Source: Prunus persica
Taxonomy: Eukaryota > Streptophyta > Magnoliopsida > Rosales > Rosaceae
Reading direction: 5' to 3'
DNA: 64,000 bases
Assembly (NCBI RefSeq): GCF_000346465.2
Contig: NC_034015.1
Span: 17,531,510 to 17,595,509 of the forward strand
Shown here: positions 20,528 to 34,610 of the stretch, one piece after another
Layout of the letters: each line of letters starts with the position of its first letter
How positions within the stretch are numbered: position 1 is the stretch's first letter
The notes under the pieces: model-generated
Databases searched by the model: none
What the model was told of the DNA's origin: nothing
Seen by the model: the letters and a program-made list of their open reading frames with translations, nothing else
Translations under genes and position numbers: made by a program

Positions 20528-22116
20528 TTAAACAGGAATAGCCGCCAACTGACTGAAATTCATGGGTGCCACAAATCTTGTCCCTGCGCCATAGAGGGTA
20601 AGTGCTGCTAGTCGGGAAGCATATTCAGTTGGATGATACAAGTCCCAGAACAAATACTCATGCCGATTCGCACAAAGGTTGGGGTTTAAGGAATGCATGC
20701 ATGGGATTACTCCATTTAACTGTCCATTTCCACAACAAGCTGATTGGATGTCCTTAAAACCTAGCAAGTAGTTTAACAAATTTTTCTTTAATTAAGAAAA
20801 AAAAAAAAAAAATTTCAACATGATCTTCATTTTACTATTTGTCTGAAATACTTACCAAAGGCTAATGGGTCTTCAATGATGCTCATTGTCATCTCATAAG
20901 CGTTTCCGAGTGAGTATTTCATCCCTTTCAACTTTGAGCTCATTTCGAGCAGAAGATCCTTCAGTGAAATGAAAAAAGATTGAGCAAGCCTGTTTAGTTC
21001 CTCCCTGCAAACACCCGACGTATTTGAAACACGTGCATGAGGGCAACATCCAATTGGAGCAACACTTATAATCCCAAATTTCCGAGCTCCCAACTTGTAC
21101 AAACCCTGCATTTAATCACAAAATCATCAAATTATAAGCTTATTTAAGGGATACTCTTATCTGGTCCACCCTCCGAACCGTCTATACCTCTAAATGGTTA
21201 CGGTACGTGAATTGAAGATTTGCCATGTAGAAGAACTCATCCTCTGGATCAACTGAGGTAGAGGAATTGGAAGGAAGTTCCACATGGTCGAACAGGTCGT
21301 TGCTTCCGATACTAATGATGAACAAAGACTTGGCAAGAAATTTATCAGTCGCCTCGGGACCCATCAACTTTGTGAAATTTCCCCGGACTGTCGCAAATTG
21401 TTGGATTTGGTCTCCGAGTGGAACAACCTCGATCTACAGTTAATTGCAACAACACAGATTATGAAAGAAATATTTATAATTTCGACTTCAAGGTTAGTTA
21501 GTTTTAGATAATTTATAAATAAGACCCCCAACGTTCAAACAAGAATTAATTTTAATTTACAGTCTGACAACATAACCATGAAGTAAATAATATTGCATGC
21601 TTACATATCTGAATTTTCCGGTATCTTTGAGTATGCCGGATCCTCCTGAAGCAAAGTTCACCCCCTGCAGAATATCTCTTTTAAAAGTGGAGGTACGGTT
21701 GAGAATATACAAGAAGGGTGGCGGACTTCTCTGGTAGCCAAATAGTCTCGCTACAAATCAAAGTAGGAAAATCGTCAAAACCGTCTAATTAACTAAGTTA
21801 GATAGCTAATCAGTTAAGTTGCTGCATGCATGGTATATATAAACAAATATTAATTAGTGAATTAATTACCAATTTGGTCAGCGCTGTTAAGGCCATTGCT
21901 GAACCTCCCAGTAGGCACAGAATATGGAAAATCAATCCCATTCGGGGCGAAATCAGCCCTCGAAGAACTTGATTGTAACAGATTGTTTGTACCAACATCA
22001 GCAGTTGAGTCTCCAAAGATGAAAATAGTTACTGGATCATCTGCATTGGCTATGTGCCCCAGACAAAACAGAAACCACCAGAAGCAGAAGAAGAATGCAC
22101 AAATCTGCTTTGCCAT
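20528..22116 (-). CDS. GDSL esterase/lipase, five exons (copy 1)
   Basis: Exons by GT-AG reading: 22116-21870, 21750-21605, 21433-21188, 21105-20856, 20760-20528, giving about 373 residues. Residues 1-25 form a hydrophobic signal peptide (start MAKQICAFFF; an ATG five codons upstream at 22131 is less typical). The nucleophile motif FIFGDSTADVGTNN puts the serine at 37. Oxyanion motifs VNFASGGSG and SIGSND follow, and the catalytic Asp/His are in WDLYHPTE near the C terminus. By family knowledge it is a secreted SGNH hydrolase acting on ester or lipid substrates; the substrate is unknown. The five-exon layout is standard, and all family blocks are present, so it is probably functional. A tandem paralog follows at 24059-25726. 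Confidence 0.9.
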
Positions 22117-22131
22117 AACAACTAAGATCAC

Positions 22132-24058
22132 TAGGGCTAGCTAGCTGGCTTTATTATATATGTTGCCGGCCAAGGTTCCAATTCAGCTACCTTTTCTTCA
22201 TGTAGCTCTCGATTCATTCCATATTTATATTAGCGGAAGATGTGAAAAATGAACAACCAGGTGATGTTATGTTGTCACTGTCCCAGCCTCTATATTAACC
22301 AAGAACTTGATTTTTATGGCGGATTTGCCTAAAATTTGAATTTATGCACGTGTCTATATCTGTGCATGTCTGCTCATAATTCACCAGAATATTGACAATC
22401 TAAAAGGTTAAAACTCTTGGTATGAAATTTCTTCTGTTTCTCTCGACTCCGCCATATATTTTTCTTCTTTCTTTATTACTTTTCATTATAATGTTGTGTT
22501 TGTTCTTTTTCGTTTTAGGATCCACTTTATTCCTTAGTTAGGAACGATAACCATGCAATTCTCAACTTATTGTTATTGCTAAGAACGTTTTGTGTCTATT
22601 TGTGTCTTCATTTGAAGATTCCCTTTAGTAATAAACTATATGGAAGTTGGAATTTATAGGTTCGGAATTAATCTTGAATATCCCATATTCAATACGCCTC
22701 ATAAGGAAATAAATATTCTTTTTATTTATCGGACATAATAAATTAAATATTCAAATTTACTTTTTATTTGTTTCTAAGCATCTTTTTGACAAAAATTAAG
22801 TTCTACACCAACGAGGTATAGTTAGTGGAAAATGTCATTGACTTGCAAACCAATAATAATCTTAGGTTCTGAACCTCTATGACATATTAGCAGTGTGTGA
22901 GAAAACCGTCATCATTTTTCTAACGTTGGCAAAAACAAAAAAAAAGTTCTATGTATAAACTATTTAATTCCTTTTTCTTTTTTTATTAGTTTACAAACAG
23001 ATAAAAAGGAAAATTGTTGAGCTTTTGTGGTGTTTGTGGAGGTAAATGCTCACAGAAAAATAATTGATATTGGTGGACGTTTTGTCTCGTTGTTTTTGTA
23101 ATAAGATTCACCAGAAAAGAGAAACCCAACAAATTGTTCGGCAAACTATTAGCAAATGCATAACTTCTTGATGATCCTCTTGACACCATACTTCTTCTTT
23201 TTACCTTTATTTTTAATTTTAAAGTAACATCCAATTTGATGACCAGGTGGATGATTTCCCCGGCTGGCTGGGGCCCTGACTTGGGTTAAGACTAGCAAAT
23301 GGGTTAAACAGACCTTGAGTGAACGGACCTCAAAGAACTATCTGGGTAGGGAGGTCCCCTTGATCCTTTAGAACAGCATGCACACTCTAAACAACAAGAG
23401 AAACTATCAAGAGAGGGGGAAGAGAGACCAGCCAAATCCCCTCTAACGCTTACAGTCACTTGGACTTAATTTGAAGTGCATTAAGTGCTCCCTTTCAGTC
23501 TTGTCCAGACACCCACGTGATTTAATTTGGCCAGAGAAGCGATCTTCCCCTAGATTCTGTAGTCAGCTTAATTTGCTACTTAGGTTTGACTGTGGGGGAT
23601 CTTGGGAAATTTTGCCCAAGTATATGGCTCGAGTGGTTCTAACCGTGAGCAGATGCCATTCAATTGACCTTGGTCTGGCAGGGCCTGTGATATGATCGAG
23701 TCGATAGGTTTGCTTTTGAGGTAGTGACCCGTCATGGTGAGTCAGGTCGAATCAGCATGCGGAGGTGTCTATAGGCTTGGCGGTATGGTCTATTAACACA
23801 ATTCCATGGTCAATTATTATAAAGGTGATTTTGTTTTGTGTTTGAATCGGTCGGTTTGCTCAATATAGCTCAAAGATTTCTTGTTAACAAAATACAATTC
23901 TTCTGTTCTTCAACAATTATTTCTTATTGAACCACCCTTTGGTTGAGATCTTATTACACAATATATTTAAAATAGGCATGCCTTAAAAATAAGACTATGA
24001 TCACAATTGCTTCAAGAGAGTCATGGAAGCTTAAGAGAGACAGAGGGGTATATATATA
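22132..24058. other. Intergenic between the GDSL paralogs
   Basis: 22132-22900 is ordinary AT-rich promoter-side DNA. About 22800-22920 (CACCAACGAGGTATAGTTAGTGG ... TTCTGAACCTCTATGACA) looks like the 3' part of an old retroposon. About 23250-23800 is noticeably richer in G+C (for example GGCTGGCTGGGGCCCTGAC) without a supported frame; it may be a relic of a long terminal repeat, but I could not find its ends. Confidence 0.4.
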
Positions 24059-25726
24059 TCATGGAGATACCAATTGACCAAAAGTGATGGGTACCACAAA
24101 CTCATGATTACCAAAAACAGCTAGAGCTGCAAGATAAGACGCAGCTTGTGTTGGATGATATTGGTCCCAGAACAAGTACTCGTTGTGATATTTACACACT
24201 TTCGCGTTTGGTGTACATGGCTCCTCAGCATTGAAATTTCCTTTTCCGCAGCAAGCTTTTGTCACCTCATTAAAACCTACAAAAATTATTGGATCATAAT
24301 ATATCCTAAAAATATACTTTGACAAATAAGTCGTAATACGATTTGAAAATGATAAACTAAAACTCAGTCCACATATTATAAGTTGAGTGGATTTGTTACA
24401 CCACTACATAACACATAACATATATGTAGCTTTATTTTAAGTCACACCGAAAAATTACTCTCACATTACCAAATTTCTGAGGGTTTTCGAGAATGGGTGT
24501 GGTCATATTATAAGCATCTGCAAGAGCATACATCATCCCTTTGCATTCTGAGCTTAACTTAAGCAACATGTCATGCAGTGCCTTGTAGAACAATTGAGCA
24601 TGCTCATTCATGGGCCCAAAACAATCCCTAGTTTGAGTAACACTATGTATCAACGGGATGCACCCGATTGGTGCAACGCTAATAATCCCAAATTTTTTGG
24701 CTCCGATATCAAATAGATTCTGCAATTGCAAACAGTAATTAAGAATCTTAATTTATTTTGATTAATCTATAATGTAAAGAAATTAGAAGAAAGCATTGAT
24801 TGTTACCCTTAAACGACTTTCATAAGTGGACATGAGAGTGGTGATGTAGGCTTGTCCAGATTGGTTATAAGCAAAATGTTCTAAGATGTCATTGCTTCCA
24901 ACGCTGATGAGGAAGAGAGACTCGGATATATTAGCCGCTGCACCCTCTTCACCTAATAATTCTGAGATCTTGTTGCGTACTATTGCAAATTGCTCCACCT
25001 GTTCTCCAAAGGGAATCACCTTTCCCTATGTGCATAATGCAACATAATTAATTTCGTACATATTTTTTCAGAACTATTATTATTTGGATCGTATTTACTG
25101 ATCGCATTATTCCAGTCTCTCTAATAGTAGAGAAATTACAAACTCGAGAGAGAGAGAGAAAGGGTGAGATATATATATTCAGCTTACCCACTGTTTTCCA
25201 GTATCATCTAGAATTCCAGATCCTCCTGAGGCGAAGTTAACTCCCCTACTTAGCAATCTGATCATCCTTTTGGGCAATTGCTTATTCTTGTCTAAAAGAG
25301 AGAGAAAAGGTGGCGGGCTCATCTTGAAACCCAGAAAGATGGCTAATTAAAACCACACCAACAAAATGAAAAAAATCAATATAATTAACAGATTAAAAAA
25401 CCCAATTGAAAACTTACAAAAACAAAGTTAAATAGACATGGCATAAAATCAAAATTATATATACCAATATAATCAACAATGTTGAAGCCGTTGCTAAATC
25501 TGCCTGTTGGTATAGAGTGAGGAAAATCAATCCCATTATAAAGGAAATCAGCCCTTGATCTACACTCAGACTCAGTCAAGTAATGGTTGGTCCCAACATC
25601 AACAGTCGAATCACCAAAAATATAAACTCCTGGCACTCTTGGCTGATAGCATTCATGCAGACCAAGCATGCCCAGATACAACACAATCAACCAGACAGAA
25701 AATACTGATCTCAACCCTTTGGCCAT
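24059..25726 (-). CDS. GDSL esterase/lipase, five exons (copy 2)
   Basis: Exons: 25726-25465, 25342-25188, 25025-24807, 24719-24470, 24276-24059, giving about 367 residues. The signal peptide is within residues 1-27. YIFGDSTVDVGTNHY places the catalytic serine at 40. VNFASGGSG, SVGSND and WDQYHPTQ supply the remaining blocks. Intron positions match copy 1, so the pair arose by tandem duplication. By family knowledge it is a secreted SGNH hydrolase with unknown substrate. Copy 1 carries an acidic/serine insert after SIGSNDLFDHVELP that copy 2 lacks, which may affect the substrate pocket. The frame is intact through all junctions. Confidence 0.9.
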
Positions 25727-27875
25727 AGCAATAGTTTTGTATATTCTGATCGAGCTATAAGTTGTATATGAATTATATCAGAGACCAATATATATACATA
25801 TATAGAAGCTTCGTTTAGATTAATTGCTACCTCGGATTTTGCAAATTTACAAGACAATAAGTTGAGAAAGAAAGTACTAGAAGCAGTGTCTGGGGCCATA
25901 AGATGTTTAAGGGTGTCATTGTCCTAAGTTTTTTCCAGTCTGGCTAGAAGCCGCATATATTACAAGGAAATTAATTAAAACAATGCTTGGTTTAGCTTTG
26001 GAGGCGGAATTTTCTAATTTAAGGTGACTCAATGATTGCAACAGCTTAGGATATTCCGTCTGAATCTTTGCTTCCTCCCTTGTTAAATGTGATTTAACCC
26101 ATTTTTGTTCTCTAATTTATTCCATCTTGATACTCCTTACAGTTGCATGCGTTTTGCTTTCTCAGGATTCCCTCCGATACAAATTTATATGCATCAACGG
26201 TTGACATTTGTCTACGTTGTGTTTACAATTGATAGATGGATCCTCCAAAAGTACCATCAATCCACAATTTTATAGGCTACATGGGGTCGAAGCAGAAAGG
26301 CCCAACAAACAAAGAGAATAGTGTAGCCCAAACCCTAATATTTGATAACGTTTGATTGCAAGCCTAGAACCAACAGAGTTCTCTAGCTACACGTATATGT
26401 ACACTTATATATTTAGTGTGGTGCTTTGGCTTGGGGATATATACATTTTTTTATAGTAAGAGAATAATTTGTTGAAATTGAATGATAGATGGGGCAGCTC
26501 GCGTGTGGACAAAGGAGTTAAGGGTTGGATCGCGTATTTGTGGACTGCTAGTTTTAGTTAGGTGTATGGGAGTAGGACCTGTCGGTGCAATGACTATCTA
26601 TCTAACTTGTTACGTTCCAATACAAACCATCAAACTTGTGTGGTCTCCTTTTATGACAGGGTTTTTCTTTGCTCGAGTTATTAAATTTCTTGTTGATTTT
26701 TTCGTGCAAAAAGTTTCATGTTATTCGTGTGTGATCCTTCAAGAATAGTGTGTATTCGATATTTTAAAAGTTATGCTCGAATCATATGTAATTTGTGTGT
26801 ATAAAATTAGACGGAATTACATTATTGATGAAACATTGCAACAAAATTTTAATTGAAATGAGAAATACATATAATTGATATTGAACTAATTTCCCTTTGA
26901 ATTATTAACTTGCCATTTTGAGAGAACTAGTGATTCATCGTTCAAGAGAAAGTATAAATATTCCTCCTACATAGTTTAACCTATATCCATGTTTCACGTT
27001 CTTGAGTGTCAACAAATATATTTTGGAAAAAAAAAACAGAGTGGAGACTTTTTATATTAAAAGGCAGTGTGAACTCCAAATGCTTGATTCCTAACATTCA
27101 AGTTTAAGAACGAAATCAACTAAATTTTAAACACAAAACAGATTAAATTAGGCGCTAAGCTAAATGAATAAAGTGAATTCCTACAACAACCTTTGACAAA
27201 CTAAACCAAGCCTATTTAGATTGCATTTGCTTTATATTTCACTCTTCAAGATCTGAGTTCGATCCTCATTTCCGTAAGTTTTGTTCATTAAAAAAAAATT
27301 ACTATTTCTTTTCATATACATATATAAAGTAAAAGGCCATATAAGAGTTGATATCCAATGAAAATTCTTTATAAATAAATAAATAAAAGACTACTTACAG
27401 GTGTGAGCGCAGTTGGAGAAGTATTACATTATGAAGGTTTGTAAAAGCTTAAAATTGGGATTAAAACTTCCATGGACTTGCATCTGACGAAAGAGAGACA
27501 GAGACAGAGACGGAGAAAAAGAGTACGGTAATAGATAGGGGTAAGTTTTCTAAAATGGGGGTGGTGTGGTATGCGCAATACGCACATGACAAATCAAAGT
27601 GTTAAGAGACAGAGGGAAAAAGGGCTGAGGCGTATAGCTACGTATTGAATTTTCCAGTTTCTGTGAAAAGAGTGAACGCTAATTTCTCTATCCAAATCCA
27701 AACCCTTCTTGCAGGCCCGTTGCTCTGCCAGTTTAACCACTTGGGTTTTCCAAATTCCATCACTTTCTCGAGAAAGTTCGATTTTTGGAGCGAAACAAAG
27801 CGTTTCCCTGGAAACCCAGTTTGTCAGAATACTGACATGTAAACAGTTTCTCGTTTTCTTTATAAATTTCGTCTG
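25727..27875. other. Intergenic between GDSL copy 2 and the acyltransferase gene
   Basis: No gene is supported. The open frame at 26482-26748 has no recognisable domain. About 27230-27295 contains GAGTTCGATCCTCA followed by an A-run, resembling a B-box and tail of an old SINE. 27640-27875 is probably the 5' UTR and promoter of the next gene. Confidence 0.4.
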
Positions 27876-30800
27876 ATGACGATCGTGAACGTGTGCCGCT
27901 CCTTACCAGGATCGTCGTGTCGACCATTGGACCGATGCTACCGCTTTCTTCCTTGTCTCTCCGATCCCGGTGAGTTTTTTTCTTTAATTTTCTTATTTAT
28001 TTTTTAAAAAATCGAAATCGAAAACACAATCTGACTGTTTCGGTTCAGCTACTTAGTTTGGTAATCTCAATTGAGTCTAGAATTTTACTTTTTATGCGAA
28101 AGTAAGATTTTTATATTATTGTTTTAACAGAGCTTGACTTTTGTCTTAATGAAAGATTGTATTTTTTTCTCCTTGGGGTACTTGGGTTTCAGCTCGGAGG
28201 TCGGCCTTGGGTTTAAAAGTTGCATTGGTGATGCTACATCTGATATATGTGGGCATGCTTTTTCTGTTTGACGGAGGATTGATAGAGAAAACTAAAAGAG
28301 AACCATGGTATGCTAATGCTTCTATACAATTATTTATTCTATATTTGAATTGCATTTCATTTTGTGGTGAGAAGCCTAATACACATTTGATAGACAGACT
28401 TAGCTAATTTACGCGAATGGGTACTCTAGGACCATTAACTGGACAGGTCCTTCATAGTATCTTAGATAGTTGCATAATTGAAGAGGAAACCATTTAATTG
28501 GAATTTTCAATTTAAGAACACAGAGTGAACCTCATCATGTATGTAAGGCTCAGTGTCAATTAGCGAAAGTCAAACTGATAAGCCAGTGCCTATTGTTCAG
28601 CAAGGTTCAGCAAGTTGCATTGATGATAAACATGTACAAGTTACTTATCACAGTCTGTCTGCACCTTTTTTTTTTTTTTTGTCGTAACAGTCTGTCTGAA
28701 CTAATCGTGGAACTTATGGAATTTCAGTATCAATGAACTTGAATCGGGTCACAAATGACTGAGTCATCATGTTTGAAATGCTCTACTAGTGTTTGCTGTA
28801 CCAACCCCCTCCTTACTATGTCTTTCTTTTCTGTCCTTTTCAGGTATACTGCTATCTATTTGACTCTCTTTGTTGCCACATTGGTCCAATACTTTGTTAC
28901 TTCTGCTTCTTCTCCTGGGTAAATGTCAATGCACTTAACCTGCTTTAAGATTAAATCTGTTTTAATATGATCAGAAAACTTGATGCTTGTGGTCCAATTT
29001 CAGCTCATTGTGATTTTTGTAATTTTAAATTTAGCTTTGTCCTTGATGCAATGAGGGCAGTCAATGAGTCAAATACAATTTTCAGAAAGGCATTAGTAGC
29101 CTCAAAGTAAGTGTTGCTTTCCTTTGTTTACTTTTGTTTTGTTTCTTTTTTCATATGATAAACAGTATAGACGCATATCTTAAAACTATGACGTGAATTA
29201 ATTCTTTGATGTCATCTTACTGTCTCATTTTTAAAATTATAATGTTTAAGCAAAGACAGCCTGCTTCAAGCAAAAATGGAAACGTGGTTGTGACAGTGGA
29301 AGGGAGTCAGATGGCAAGAAGTCTTCTTGGAAGTAATGCAACATCTTGGACCAAACTTGTGATGGACTTGTATCCCCCGGGAACTTCTGTTCGGTATGCA
29401 ATTATTTCATAGAGCAGTATCCTTTTGGTTGTACTATTTCAAAGATATTATTTGGTGTTTACACATCAGTATGTGCATCTCATTTTAGTTGTGTTTGTTT
29501 CTACATACAATAAGTTAGGGAAACTGAGTTTAATTTGTTTTGGTGCAAACTATTTCTTTTGAATATAACATCGAATGAAAAGTTAAGTAAAAGAGCTGTC
29601 AGCTTAGAGCTAGTCTTGATGATTCACAAATATTTCTGCTGACTGCTTCCTTTTGGTTATTGCAGAAGTTTGACTTGCTCGTACTGTAATGTTGAGCAGG
29701 TAGTACCATCTCAATTTTACATATTCATCTTTTATGGTGGTTTACTTTTTATCTCTTGCCAACATCTGTTTAATAAGGAACTAAACTTTAAAAGAAAGGA
29801 ATACTCACTAGGAAACACAGAGAAGATGTCCATCTTAGGGGAGAGAAAAAAAAATGTTATAATTAAGCAGCTTGATGTGGAAACCTCTGTCCTTAAATGC
29901 TTTTGTTATAGACTAGGTGAATTGACTGTCAATATTTTATCCTAAAGTGTAAAGCAGTGAGAGATTCTACGGACTCATCATGCGTCATTAACACCATCAG
30001 TTTCCCTCCTTTATCATTGCTCAAGGTTCTTAAAAAACTTCATCTATTTCGCATTAGACCTTGGGACAAATGAGTTTGCACCACTGGAGACATTAGAGCA
30101 TTCAAATTTATATGCTGCTTACTAGACAAGATTCTAGTTGCAATCTTCTAGATATCCATTGCCCCTATTATTCAGGTTATGCATCAAGACTCTTAGCATA
30201 TATTTTTGACCTTGGGACAGATGATTTCTTGTTTGCCCATATGCAAATTTTGATGATTAAACATTTTGCTTTTAACTTATATGCAGCCTCCCAGATCCAA
30301 GCACTGTCATGATTGTGACAAATGTGTTCTCCAATTCGATCATCATTGTGTTTGGCTTGGAACATGCATTGGTCTGGGTAATCATTGTAAATTTTGGTGA
30401 GTATGCTTTTCTACTAGTATAAAAGTTGGCTACTGTAATCTGCATTCTTAAGTTTTGCTATAACCAATAGGCAGAGATATTCCTTGTTCTGTTTGTGCTG
30501 TGACAGGCTAATATGAGTGCCGGTTTTTGAATTTAGATTTGCAGTTATGTACATTAGTCCAATTGTTTCATTAACATTTGTATTCCTTCTCCAAACTATG
30601 CTTAGTGTTTCTTTAATAAAAGGAATATTCTATCCTTACTAAGTCATGTTATTTTGAAATGGATTCACCTTTTTAAAAGAATTTTATTCTAATTTGGTTG
30701 GACTAGTCTTTTATAGTTTTGAGTTTCTTGACTGGTCCTTTGTAAAATAGTTGGTTATACTCAGATAGGCAATCAGTACATTTTAGTTCTGCATGTAAAA

Positions 30801-32191
30801 CTTGTATAAGTAGATTTCAAACTTAAAAGTCCTAATCAAGAACTTTTATATCTTTTGGTCTAAATGTTGTAGGTGGTACATTTGTGAAGAGACATCATTG
30901 TGCCTTTGGACTGGCATCATGTACATCACATATCTGAAGGAAAATATATCAAGTGCTTGGTATGGTATCTTTTATGAGGTCTTTATTTCATGGGAACAAT
31001 TTCCGTTTTGCCCTTGTCATTATGCAAGTAATGTCTAAGGGGTTTGCTGCTCTATTAAAATCTTACCACATAGAAAAAGATTGAAGAGAAAAACAAAAAC
31101 AGAAAAGAAAGGTTATTGATTGGATATTAATGTATTACTGTGGTCCTTTGTGGTTTTCATTATGAAATTTTATTTGGCTATTTAGGGTTTTCTTTTCAAT
31201 TGTAATTTCTGTTTTAATTTTGATCTGAGTTTGGATGGGAATGTTATAATTGTCAGGTGGAAGGATGCTATTGTGATATTGCTGTTGGTTACTTTGTCAA
31301 TTTCCATTATCTTTCTGCTTCTCCTGCTGCTATTTCACAGGTAAAATTTTTGTATTTGACATCAGCTTCAGGCTTCTTGAATACAAGACCTTTCCTCCTA
31401 TGCTTGACATCATGATCATAATGTCAATTTTGTAGAAGTACCTAACTTTAATGCTTTCACAGAAAACTTTCTGGTTGTTTCTGTTATGATATTTTCACTA
31501 GTAGTTTTCTAGTGAAATAAATTTAAAGAATTGAGATCTCTTTCTTGCTCTCTTTCCGCTCCCTCGCTCCTGCTTTGTTATTTCTAACTGAGTCTTTTAC
31601 CTTTAAAGTATAACTTCAGTTTATCAGTTGAACATGAATTTATTTATTCTTTTTGTGCAGTTATCTTGTTCTGACCAATCAGACTACCTATGAGCTTGTA
31701 AGACGGAGGCGCATCCCATATTTAAGGTTGGTTATTTTCTTTTATTTTCTACCATGTAGTAGTACTTACTGAAAATAACTAAACTTACTAGTCATCATAT
31801 GTTGAAAATATGCGGTGTCATATATTATACTTGGTATTGATTCATTAAAGAAGTGCAGGTGAAAATATAACATATGGTTAGACATGTCAATTTGTTCAAC
31901 AAAAATTTATCTGAGTAGACTTCTCTGGGAACATTGTAATGATGCACGAATTAAACTGTTTGACCACTATGCTTTTAGACTCTCATTTCTTCTTACTTTG
32001 TTTTGACTGACAGAGGAGTTCCCGAAAGAGTTTACCCTTTCAGTAAAGGAGCATGCAGAAATTTATACGAGTTTTGCTGTCTTCGAAGCAGTAAATACCG
32101 AATGGAACGATTACCCACAGCTCAGGAACTTGAAGAAAAGTCTAGACCTTACTCCATTTGTGATGTTGTAACCTGTCGTTGTTGTTGCTGA
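27876..32191 (+). CDS. PAT10: Protein S-acyltransferase (DHHC), PAT10-type, 11 exons
   Basis: Exons: 27876-27969, 28193-28307, 28844-28918, 29035-29106, 29256-29393, 29666-29699, 30287-30396, 30873-30959, 31257-31340, 31661-31726, 32014-32191. All junctions keep frame and give 350 residues. The cysteine-rich domain ([26 protein letters not shown], then DHHC at 194-197, NHCKFW) is the palmitoyl-transfer centre: cysteine 197 carries the acyl intermediate in this family. Four membrane segments lie around 35-57, 71-91, after WWYICEETS, and in a Leu/Ile-rich stretch before [21 protein letters not shown]. The protein ends in CRCCC. Short size, no ankyrin repeats, [13 protein letters not shown] near the N terminus and FIEKTK-like [11 protein letters not shown] fit Arabidopsis PAT10, a tonoplast/Golgi enzyme; that assignment is from memory. 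Confidence 0.92.
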
Positions 32192-33345
32192 CATTGTGAG
32201 CAATTGTATCATTAATTTGTAATTTTTCCCCCATGAATTTTTTGGGAGCACCATCTGGAGGCATATCTGCTGATGCATTTAAAATATGGCAACCACAGAT
32301 GGTTTAAGTTGGAACTGGTTGAGGCTCTATAGTTTGTACTTCATTTTAGGCTAGATCTTTAGGCTTGATATACAGTCGGTTTTTTTACCATATTGTTTTT
32401 GCTGGATAAAAGATTCTGTATTGTTTGTTCGTGTCAATTTATATACATGGCTGAGCTCTTCCAATAATTACCGAATTTACTCTCTTCTAGCTCTGCAATA
32501 TTTGCTGAAAGGAGTAACACTAGTTATGCCCACATATGATATACGGACTTCATATCTCACAAAGGTTATCCATCTACGTAAGTGGAATTTTGTCTGAGAT
32601 ATGATCAACAATGAGATTCATAAATATCGTATAACACGCTGCAAGTTTTGTTTATTACTATTAATTCACATGTTATAATATGAACGCGCAATAAGTTATA
32701 TTTTAAAAGTCATGACTTGAAAGAATGTGGTGCTTAAAAAATCATTCAGTCGCCTCCACCCCTTCAAGGGGTTGTAATTTTAACCGTTGGTTGGTTGAAT
32801 AAAAGTATACAATTTATCTACCATCATTTGACAATGGTATCGTACCATCAAGTACTTGAAAATTATACCCTCCCTCCTCACCTAATATTTATTCTGTGAG
32901 CAAATGACAAAAGCATAGAGCATAAAGTTTCTGTGCGTCCACCCCACACCAGTTGAAGCATGGGTCAAGGTCATCATGTGAAACATTGAATTTGAGCCAC
33001 CTTCTGAGACTGAATAAAGCTCGTTGAACAATAAAAGCATGGCATACTTGGTAACTAACAAGTTGCCCTATTTGGCCTTGATATTGTGCCTTTGCCGTCA
33101 CGTTTGAGTTTCATGAGACTTTTGGGTTAAATGATGAGTGAGGGAGTTGATTTTAGAGAACAAAAGGCTGGCCAGTCAGCAATGAGGCACTCAATCAAGA
33201 CTGCCAAAGTTTGCCAAAAGTTTCATTTCTTTGAATAATTGCATAAGTCCACATCCTAAGGGGAGATATTTCAATTAGCCGCACTGTTATTAGCTCTTTG
33301 AAGCTTCAACTAACCGACTTATTAGTGTGATCCTTTTCCTTTTAT

Positions 33346-33382
<37 letters not shown>

Positions 33383-33684
33383 ACGAGTATATGAAGCTTC
33401 AACATGAAGATTTTACTTAAACTGATATTACACACACCTAAAGATTCTAGAATGTCAACTACAACATTTCCAAGCCCAAAAAGAACAAAAGAGATTATAT
33501 ATATAATTGTGTTATCTTTTCCTTTGAAACTCAGCAGCAGCAAAGCAGGCAGCAAACTACAACTGTAAACACCATTTTTTTTTTCTTCACAAAAGAACAA
33601 TAAAACAAATTAATAAGTGTAAAATTCACCCTTATCCTCAGATTACTCCCCCAAAGTTTCCTTTTTTTGGTGGTAATTGCCTCA
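32192..33684. other. Intergenic; probable 3' UTRs of two convergent genes
   Basis: The flanking genes converge. No further gene is seen; an open frame at 32889-33101 on the minus strand has no recognisable motif. A (GA)n microsatellite lies at 33347-33379. Confidence 0.4.
33347..33379. repeat. (GA)n microsatellite
   Basis: About 16 uninterrupted GA units about 300 bases past the stop codon of the transporter gene. Confidence 0.95.
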
Positions 33685-34575
33685 TTAGTGAGGCTTGAAG
33701 AATTGGACTTTAATACCAGTATCGATGACAACATACAAACCAGCTGCAATCATGAAGCCACTCAGAATCATCCCCAAAACCCCAAGAGAATAATTGAGAC
33801 ACCACATTGGGCTATACTTCTTAGGCTTGTGAATCTTGATCCACATGAAGCAAGGGTATGCGAATGTCACAGGCAGTGATATGCCTCCAATCAAACCAGC
33901 CACACTTCCCAAAAATGGAATTGCCACGGCAAAAAAGAAGACCCCAAAGCCAAACATGGCCCTAGAAATGCACCTCAGCCACCATGGCACTGGCTTCTTC
34001 ATTCTGCTAGTGTATTTTGACTCTGTGTCATCAAACATTGGCATGCCATAGATTTGGAATGAGCACGCTGCATTTATCACCACAAACAAGCTTGTGAGCC
34101 CCAAAATGGATTGTGACACATCTTTTGAATGGTATTCGTAAAGAGCTGGAAGCATCCCTCCATCTGCTGGTATCTGTAAATCAGAACAAAAACAAAATTT
34201 AAATTATATATTAAAATCTTTAATTGAGCTTATAATTCAAGTTTACGGTTTTGTTTGATTATTTATGATTAGGGTTGCTTACCAAGTGACCATAGGCCCA
34301 GTAGCCTCCAATTGCAAGGGGAAACAAGCATACTGCAATGAGTGTGTAGGACACTTTAACTCCTCTCCACATTGGCACATGTGAGGGATGTTTCTCACTG
34401 GAAGGCATGGTGGCCTGCAACACACGCCATTAATTCACAAAGTTAAGTCTATGATTGTACCCCAAAAATGAAAAAGGTTAGGCCTATGATTGAATAATAT
34501 TCACAAAGTTCCAACCTAGGCGATGGTGATGATCATGATAAGTGATGTTTGAGGGCCCCCCACTATTTTTATTAT

Positions 34576-34610
<35 letters not shown>

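Noticed and set aside
26482..26748. 88-residue frame with hydrophobic stretches
   Set aside because: No homology I recognise, no splice or promoter context, and nothing similar nearby.
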